A stretch of DNA of 64,000 nucleotides, from assembly GCA_036265385.1 (NCBI GenBank), contig DATAPD010000033.1:1-64000 (forward strand), written 5' to 3'. Both the position numbers and the translations under genes were made by a program. Source of the stretch: DATAPD01 sp036265385. Its GTDB lineage: Bacteria > Acidobacteriota > Terriglobia > Terriglobales > Acidobacteriaceae. Every line of letters begins with the position of its first letter. Position 1 is the first letter of the stretch. The notes beneath the pieces are model-generated. The model was not told the origin of the DNA. It saw only the letters and a list, made by a program, of their open reading frames with translations, and ran no database searches. Below, in pieces: positions 58,707 through 64,000 of the stretch.

Positions 58707-59869
58707 CCTCCCGTCCCTCGCAGCCTGCGGTCGATATGCGCGGTGTGGTTTCCCGTCGAGTGGAAGGAGTCCACTCCTCTATGTTCTGGCGCATGCTCTG
58801 GCGCGCAGCGATGCTGCGCCGCGGCCGCGCAGCTTCAGCGTTGTTGGCGATGGTGGTAGCCGCCGCTGTCGCGACAGCGATGATGAATCTGTATGTGGAC
58901 GTTCAGGCAAAGCTGCAAAACGAATTCCGTAACTATGGCGCGAACATTGTGATTGTCGGTAAGGATGGCGGCGAACTTTCTTCTGACGTTTACAAAACGG
59001 TTCTGAACGAAGTGGGTGAGAGCGCGATGGCAGTCCCGTTTGCCTATGTTGTCGCACGCACATCGGAAGGCCAGTCCATCGTGGTGGCAGGCACGGATTT
59101 GGAGCGTGCAAAGAGCCTGAACCGCTGGTGGAAAGTCAGTGCCTGGCCATCAGCACCAAACCAAGTTCTTGTAGGCACGCGGGCCCGAACGGCGATTCCT
59201 AATTCAGATAAACCATTTGCAATCAGCTTTCAAGGCAAGACTCTTCAAGTATTTCCTGCTGGCACGATCGAGACCGGTGCGGCTGAAGATAGTCGCGTCT
59301 ATCTTAGTCTCGGGGACTTCACGGCGTGGACTGGAGTGCAGCCCTCCAGCATTGAAGTGGCTGCCGCGGGCTCTGCCGAACAAGTCGAGAACGTACTGCA
59401 ACGTCTGACTCAGACATTGCCGACAGCAGAAGTGCGGCCCGTGCGGCAGATTATGGAAGGTGAAGCACGAGTCCTGAACAAAACGAGAGCCACTCTTTTA
59501 GCTGCAGCCGTTCTCATCGTGCTAACAGCTGCTTTGTGTGTATTGGCAACACTGATGGGCTGGGTGTTTGATCGACGCCGTGATTTCGCCATCATGAAAG
59601 CGCTTGGAGCGTCTGAGAGATTGGTCAACGGATTTTTCGCGGCAGAGGCGGCCGCGCTTGGCTTGATCGGTGCACTGCTTGGTTACGCGGTGGGTATTGG
59701 GATCGCTGCATGGATCGGGCGCGTGAATTTTCACGCTCCAGTGGTACCGCGAATCAGCGTTCTGCCATGGGTGATTCTTGGCAGTGTGATGGTGGCGCTG
59801 CTTTCTGCGGTTCTGCCAATTGGCTTGTTACGTCGCGTGGAACCCGCAATGATCCTGAGGGGAGAATGA
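58703..59869 (+). CDS. FtsX/MacB-type ABC permease 2 (FetC-like)
   Basis: A 388-residue permease paralogous to the preceding one. ATG 58703 overlaps its stop. Features are the first helix (ASALLAMVVAAAVATAMMNL), then LQNEFRNYGANIVIVGKDGG, which matches the corresponding RSYGANLLV stretch of permease 1, and the FtsX core FDRRRDFAIMKALGASERLV with three helices. The two permeases probably form a heterodimer. One base separates it from the ATPase gene. Confidence 0.92.
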   Translation: MTSRPSQPAVDMRGVVSRRVEGVHSSMFWRMLWRAAMLRRGRAASALLAMVVAAAVATAMMNLYVDVQAKLQNEFRNYGANIVIVGKDGGELSSDVYKTVLNEVGESAMAVPFAYVVARTSEGQSIVVAGTDLERAKSLNRWWKVSAWPSAPNQVLVGTRARTAIPNSDKPFAISFQGKTLQVFPAGTIETGAAEDSRVYLSLGDFTAWTGVQPSSIEVAAAGSAEQVENVLQRLTQTLPTAEVRPVRQIMEGEARVLNKTRATLLAAAVLIVLTAALCVLATLMGWVFDRRRDFAIMKALGASERLVNGFFAAEAAALGLIGALLGYAVGIGIAAWIGRVNFHAPVVPRISVLPWVILGSVMVALLSAVLPIGLLRRVEPAMILRGE

Positions 59870-59870
59870 G

Positions 59871-61097
59871 ATGATCCAACTGAAGAACGTCATCAAGGCC
59901 TATCCCGCCAAGGAAGACGAGAAGAATGGTGGAGAAATCCGTGCTCTCGACAACGTTTCCCTCTCTGTGTCGCAAGGGGAGTGGGTGGCGATGATGGGAC
60001 CTTCCGGCTCAGGTAAGAGCACGATGGTGAATCTCATTGGCTGCCTGGATCGACCGAGTTCTGGCGAGATCTGGCTGGATGGCGAAAACGTCGCCGACTT
60101 TTCTGCTGGGGAGTTGAACCGTGTGCGCGCGGAAAAAATAGGGTTTGTGTTTCAGCAGTTTCATCTGATTCCCTTCCTTACATCGGTGGAGAACGTCATG
60201 CTTGCACAGTACTTTCACAGCATGACTGATGAAAAAGAGGCACTTGAAGCGCTGGAGAGAGTGGGCCTGAAGGAGCGTGCGCACCATTTGCCTTCGCAGC
60301 TTTCCGGAGGAGAACAACAGCGAGTTTGCATTGCGCGGGCGCTAATCAATGATCCCAAAATCGTGCTTGCCGACGAGCCAACAGGCAATCTGGACGCACA
60401 GAATGAGGAGATCGTATTGCGGCTGCTGCGGGAGCTGCATCAGCAGGGTCGCACGATCATCATGGTAACGCACGATCCTGTTGTGGCACGGTTGGCTGAT
60501 AGGCGGGTCGAACTGCATCACGGAAAGATCGCAGCGCAAGAAGTGTTCTCCATGGCTGACGACGAGCAGTTCGATGAAGTCCTGGAAGAACTCTACGTTC
60601 TAGAGGAGCACGGCGAGATTGCCGAAGTCGGGCGGATGGAAGTGCACGGCGCTTTGCCAGTTTCAATTGCGATCGAAAAAATGATGGCCATGGGACTGGT
60701 CACGGCTGGACCGCATCCACCTTTATCCCACAGCCACAAGCCCTTCGTGAACCCATGCCACGAGGCGTTGAAACCGGACGGTGTTTCTGTAGGCGACGGA
60801 AGCGCGATCGTGGAGTTAACCATGCGAGGTCGTCAGCGTGCGGCGGACATTATCCGCCGGCACCGACTAGCAGAGCGATTATTCACCGATTCCCTTGCGA
60901 TGGATAGTGAGACTGAAATCGAGCAGCAGGCATGCAAGTTCGAACACATTCTGTCACCTGAAGCGACGGACAAGATCTGCGCTTTTCTAGGTCACCCGAA
61001 AACCTGCCCACACGGGGCACTGATTCCGCCGGGGCCGTGCTGCGGGAAGCAGGGCGAGTTTCTTGTATCGCGCACCACGACATCGCAACGATCTTAG
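59871..61097 (+). CDS. ABC ATPase (FetD/LolD-like) fused to a DtxR-type metal-sensing domain
   Basis: A 408-residue protein with two parts. Residues 1-225 are a complete MacB/LolD-type ATPase: Walker A GPSGSGKST (43-51), signature LSGGEQQ (144-150), Walker B IVLADEP (164-170) and switch His201. Residues 228-393 read as an iron-dependent repressor of the DtxR group: FDEVLEELYVLEEHGEIAEV, a short HTH-like segment, VELTMRGRQRAADIIRRHRL, and the metal site in HRLAE (331-335) and Cys355-x2-Glu358-His359 (ACKFEH). Between helix and wing sits an insert rich in His and Cys (residues 281-300). The end is Cys-rich (HPKTCPHGALIPPGPCC). No stop separates the parts; ATG 60552 could start the second part but has no ribosome site. 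Confidence 0.88.
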   Translation: MIQLKNVIKAYPAKEDEKNGGEIRALDNVSLSVSQGEWVAMMGPSGSGKSTMVNLIGCLDRPSSGEIWLDGENVADFSAGELNRVRAEKIGFVFQQFHLIPFLTSVENVMLAQYFHSMTDEKEALEALERVGLKERAHHLPSQLSGGEQQRVCIARALINDPKIVLADEPTGNLDAQNEEIVLRLLRELHQQGRTIIMVTHDPVVARLADRRVELHHGKIAAQEVFSMADDEQFDEVLEELYVLEEHGEIAEVGRMEVHGALPVSIAIEKMMAMGLVTAGPHPPLSHSHKPFVNPCHEALKPDGVSVGDGSAIVELTMRGRQRAADIIRRHRLAERLFTDSLAMDSETEIEQQACKFEHILSPEATDKICAFLGHPKTCPHGALIPPGPCCGKQGEFLVSRTTTSQRS

Positions 61098-61104
61098 TCT
61101 CAGT

Positions 61105-61656
61105 TCAGCTTAGGCCGAGACGCGTGTAGTGCGATCTTTCCTCTGAAAAAGACAATCCCATCCGTTGGGCAACGTCGGGTAAATGCTGTTGCAAGGACGC
61201 CAAAACGCTTTGCGCTTGTTCAATTGTGAGCCCTACACCAAATTTGATGGTTCGGAAGCCATGTTTAAATTCGAGTACACTGCCATCCTCATCGGGCTCG
61301 TGCCAAGTAAGTTCGCTACATTTAGCGATCGCAAATTCCGATGTTCGGGCAAAACCAGCGAAATAGGGTCGCTTAATTCGAAGCACATCACTCCCAAACT
61401 CAAAGATCGACTCTGAGTGCTTGAGCAATTGGAGGGTTCCCGCGACCACACTTGCCACAGCCAGCGCAAGCATAACTCGCCCAACACTCGAGAGCGTATG
61501 GATGTGGGGGAGCAGGAACCATAAAAAAACGCCGCATATTATGGCATCGAATGCAGCGCCCCACAGATCCGGCCCTGATGAAACAGTTATGCGAAGAACG
61601 CCAGAGATTGGCACGATCTCGACGGAATGCTTGTTAGCAAACCACTGCGCGTTCAC
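61105..61656 (-). CDS. two-TM membrane protein with PH-like C-terminal part
   Basis: A 183-residue protein; GTG 61656 is preferred because it follows the amidohydrolase stop by two bases, while the longer frame overlaps that gene. Two adjacent hydrophobic segments (AAFDAIICGVFLWFLLP; VMLALAVASVVAGTLQLL) are flanked by beta-rich parts: VEIVPISGVLRITVSSG before and SIFEFGSDVLRIKRPYFAGF with KFGVGLTIEQAQSVLASLQQ after. This is the pattern of bacterial PH-domain-like membrane proteins. It converges with the iron operon 8 bases away. Function unknown. Confidence 0.7.
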   Translation of the reverse strand: MNAQWFANKHSVEIVPISGVLRITVSSGPDLWGAAFDAIICGVFLWFLLPHIHTLSSVGRVMLALAVASVVAGTLQLLKHSESIFEFGSDVLRIKRPYFAGFARTSEFAIAKCSELTWHEPDEDGSVLEFKHGFRTIKFGVGLTIEQAQSVLASLQQHLPDVAQRMGLSFSEERSHYTRLGLS

Positions 61657-61657
61657 T

Positions 61658-63370
61658 TTATTTTTCTTTCCACACTTCTTTTCCACCGACCATCGTCCAC
61701 ACGACTTTGGCATCTTTGATCTTGTCGGCGGGCATTTCAAACAGATTGTCGGAAAGCATCACGAAGTCCGCATATTTGCCAGTCTTGATCGAGCCACGAT
61801 TCTGCTCGACGAAGTTGGCGTATGCACCATTGATTGTGTAGCCACGAATCGCAGTCTCCAGATCCACGGTTTGCTCGGGTATCCAGCCGCCCTCGGGCTT
61901 TCCATCAAGTCCCTTGCGAGTGAGCGCCGTGTAGATTCCGATGAGTGGCTCCATTTCGGCGACGTTCCAGTCGGACGCGAACGCTAATGTAGCGCCCGAG
62001 TCGCGCAGACTGCGAAAAGCCCAAGCGTACTTCCAGCGTGCGGGCCCAACCGCTTTTGCCCACTGTCCTGTGATGTCGGGCGCACAGTGGCGTGGCTGCA
62101 TGCACGCGATGACTCCAAGTTGTTTGAATCGAGGAATATCCTTCGCATTCAGGCACTCGATATGGACGAGTTCGTCGCGACGATCGCGCGGGCCGTTCTG
62201 TTTCTCCGCATACTCAATCGCGTCAAGCGCGGTGCGAATGCCTCGGTCACCGATTGAATGGATGAAGATTTGAAACTTCATCTTGTCTAGCCTGTCGACG
62301 ACTTGTTTGAATTCCTCCGCTGGGTAATCTAGTTCGCCGCGAGTGTTAGGGCGATCAGCATAGGGCTCCAACATTGCGGCCGTATGTGGCTCGATCACAT
62401 CATCGATGTACAGTTTCACGGCCGCAACACGCAGATGGTCGTCGTTGTACGATTTACGCGCATCGTCGAATTTGCGAAGAGTTTCTTCAGTAGTGCCGCG
62501 ACGATGGAACAGCGCCACCTGCAAACGCACAGGCAGGTCTCCCTGCTGGCGAAGTTTTTCGTAGGTGGGTAAGTCTTCGAGAAACGATTGCGGATCGATC
62601 ACAGTCGTGATCCCATTGCGCGCCGCGGCGGCCAACGTGTCACGAATCCCCTGATAGATAGATTCGGGAGAATGCGAGGGTAAATGCTTTCGCAATTCGG
62701 CTTCCGAGTCGTCGGCCAATCCGGTGCTTCCAAAACCCGTAACAATTCCAGTGGGCTCACCTGTTTTTGCGTCTTTCTCAATCTTTTCGGCGAAGATGAC
62801 CTTCTCCGTGGCGCGGGTGATGCCAAAATCGTTGAGAGCCTCGCGGTTCATCCAGATAGTGTGGTAGTCGTAGGCCACGAGGAACGCGGGACGACCTCCT
62901 GTCATTCCCTCCAGGTCTTTAGCGGTGGGAAGCGTGCCGTTCGGAAAAGCCGAATAATTCCAGCCATCTGCTTCGATCCATTTGAGGTCTGGATTTTCAT
63001 CGGAGAATTTCTTTACCTGCCGCTGGATTTCAGCAAGCGTGTTGGCATTCGCAATGCGCAGAACGTTTGCGCCTGCCCCAATGCGCACATGTAGGTGGCT
63101 ATCAATGAAACCGGGCAACAACATTTTGTCGCCTGCGTCGACTACTCGCGTTGCAGGACCAATCTGAGAGGTAACGTCCTTTTCCTCCCCGACCCAAACA
63201 ATGCGATCACCACGGACTGCCAATGCTTGCGCCCAAGGACGATCCTTCTCAACGGTGTAGATACGTGCATTGCGGATAACAAGATCAGCGGCTGGACGAT
63301 TGCTCGGGTGCCTGGAACAGGCAACGAGAACGACGACGAGGACAAATAAAGTTGAAAGCTTGTGATTCAT
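61658..63370 (-). CDS. amidohydrolase lipoprotein (YtcJ-like)
   Basis: A 570-residue metal-dependent hydrolase with a lipoprotein signal (LSTLFVLVVVLVACS), so it should be anchored in the periplasm. Family motifs are ADLVIRNARIYTVEKDRPWA at the start, the metal site PGFIDSHLHVR, a beta-strand His in FQIFIHSIGDRGIRTALDAI, LVHIECLNAKDIPRFKQLGV, and the metal Asp in LAFASDWNVAEMEPL. The C-terminal beta domain ends in MVGGKEVWKE. YtcJ-like enzymes hydrolyse amide or related bonds of unknown substrates. A small membrane protein gene follows closely on the same strand. Confidence 0.93.
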   Translation of the reverse strand: MNHKLSTLFVLVVVLVACSRHPSNRPAADLVIRNARIYTVEKDRPWAQALAVRGDRIVWVGEEKDVTSQIGPATRVVDAGDKMLLPGFIDSHLHVRIGAGANVLRIANANTLAEIQRQVKKFSDENPDLKWIEADGWNYSAFPNGTLPTAKDLEGMTGGRPAFLVAYDYHTIWMNREALNDFGITRATEKVIFAEKIEKDAKTGEPTGIVTGFGSTGLADDSEAELRKHLPSHSPESIYQGIRDTLAAAARNGITTVIDPQSFLEDLPTYEKLRQQGDLPVRLQVALFHRRGTTEETLRKFDDARKSYNDDHLRVAAVKLYIDDVIEPHTAAMLEPYADRPNTRGELDYPAEEFKQVVDRLDKMKFQIFIHSIGDRGIRTALDAIEYAEKQNGPRDRRDELVHIECLNAKDIPRFKQLGVIACMQPRHCAPDITGQWAKAVGPARWKYAWAFRSLRDSGATLAFASDWNVAEMEPLIGIYTALTRKGLDGKPEGGWIPEQTVDLETAIRGYTINGAYANFVEQNRGSIKTGKYADFVMLSDNLFEMPADKIKDAKVVWTMVGGKEVWKEK

Positions 63371-63464
63371 GGGTTCGGTCCTAGAACGGCGCAGTCTAGC
63401 ACCAATGAAAGCAGTCCGCGCGATTTTCGATGATTTCGCCCTTCGAACGTTATGATGGATATCG

Positions 63465-64000
63465 ATGGCTCAACGCAGACCGACGATTGGCGTATTCGAC
63501 TCCGGAGTTGGCGGGCTGACTGTTTTGAGAGCGCTGGTCGAACGAATCCCTGATGCGGACTACCTCTATTTTGGCGATACGGCTCGACTACCTTACGGAT
63601 CGAAATCGGCACAGACGGTTGCCCACTACGCTGTCGGCGCTGCGCATTATCTTGAAGAACACGGGGCACAGATGCTCGTCGTTGCATGCAATACGGCAAC
63701 GGCCTTGGCGCTGGAGGAAATTCGCCAAGCTGCGCACGTACCGGTCGAGGGTGTCATCCAGCCAGGAGCCCACACCGCAGCACAAGCAACGAGGAATAAG
63801 AAAGTAATCGTTGTCGGCACTGAAGCGACGGTGCAAAGCCATGCCTACAGGACATCGTTAGAGGGTCTGTCGATCAGCGCTCGTGAGAAAGCATGTCCTC
63901 TTTTTGTTCCGTTAGTTGAAGAGGGCTGGATCGAACATTCTGTTACCGAGGAAGTGGCGCGCATTTACCTGGCGGAAGCTTTCGCCGACGGATTTTCGGA
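63465..64000 (+). CDS. murI: glutamate racemase, 3' partial
   Basis: The first 178 codons of MurI, which makes D-glutamate for peptidoglycan. ATG 63465 begins MAQRRPTIGVFDSGVGGLTV. The first catalytic Cys is in VVACNTATALALEEI, and YFGDTARLPYGSKS is intact. VPVEGVIQPG and VVGTEATVQSHAY follow. The second catalytic Cys (G-C-T-H) lies beyond the window edge. In contrast to the racemase-family protein at 28012-28716, this one keeps its cysteine. It is divergent from the amidohydrolase gene. Confidence 0.95.
   Translation, partial: MAQRRPTIGVFDSGVGGLTVLRALVERIPDADYLYFGDTARLPYGSKSAQTVAHYAVGAAHYLEEHGAQMLVVACNTATALALEEIRQAAHVPVEGVIQPGAHTAAQATRNKKVIVVGTEATVQSHAYRTSLEGLSISAREKACPLFVPLVEEGWIEHSVTEEVARIYLAEAFADGFS

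Overview
The window looks like an ordinary chromosomal stretch of an Acidobacteriota, most likely a Terriglobia-type soil organism. This is an inference from the gene families: a VWFA-related protein of the acidobacterial type, a winged-helix/TolB/TPR regulator, a Ser/Thr kinase fused to a PD40 propeller, an SBBP-repeat protein, two paralogous DUF5818-like secreted proteins, an LEA-like lipoprotein, and dispersed intergenic repeats of the GTCATTC...GAGGAGCG type. There is no phage, transposase, plasmid or CRISPR signature.

Region 1 (1-14.6 kb) is a decayed, gene-poor accessory zone. It opens inside an RsbRD-N-like gene and holds small genes (DUF5818-like, two-TM protein, cytochrome c, zinc alcohol dehydrogenase, coiled-coil protein). 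Among them lie recognisable wreckage: a PilZ N-terminus, a frameshifted Crp-type HTH tail, a frameshifted DksA/TraR zinc-finger gene, a PHP domain of a PolX-type polymerase broken in three places and joined to a secreted-protein fragment, and an SBBP/choice-of-anchor gene with three frameshifts. An ~90 bp segment occurs in inverted orientation at 0.7 and 6.6 kb. A ~19 bp motif recurs at 3.3, 14.6 and 17.7 kb.

Region 2 (14.6-24 kb): a Ser/Thr kinase, tRNA-Arg(ACG), and a copper-handling block (small ferredoxin-fold-like protein, Cys-tailed sigma factor, copper P-type ATPase with doubled YHS and doubled zinc-ribbon-like metal domains, secreted partner). It ends with a GlxA-type regulator and a TlpA-like lipoprotein.

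Region 3 (24.5-30.6 kb): a glycosyltransferase followed by two PTPS homologues, GTP cyclohydrolase I and a short-chain reductase. Together these could encode a full tetrahydrobiopterin-type route. A racemase-family protein lacking both usual cysteines, a rhomboid protease and TruB follow.

Region 4 (31-49.8 kb): typical acidobacterial secreted and sensory proteins (VWA, wHTH-TPR, retropepsin, VOC, NHL propeller, LEA-like lipoprotein), then housekeeping genes (bifunctional nuclease, MiaB), a CocE-type hydrolase with one frameshift, the vitamin B6 genes pdxS-pdxT facing a MocR/PdxR-type regulator across an operator-like repeat, a thioesterase, a methyltransferase, a lone cytochrome oxidase subunit III, and the second DUF5818-like gene under a strong sigma-54-type promoter.

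Region 5 (50-64 kb): uvrA and a tightly coupled TPR/secreted-protein trio, a zinc metallopeptidase, and the most interesting locus: a Fet/P19-like iron-uptake operon with an FTR1-DUF2318 fusion, two FtsX-type permeases, and an ABC ATPase fused in frame to a DtxR-type metal-sensing domain, preceded by a 7-1-7 palindrome. An amidohydrolase lipoprotein and the start of murI close the window.
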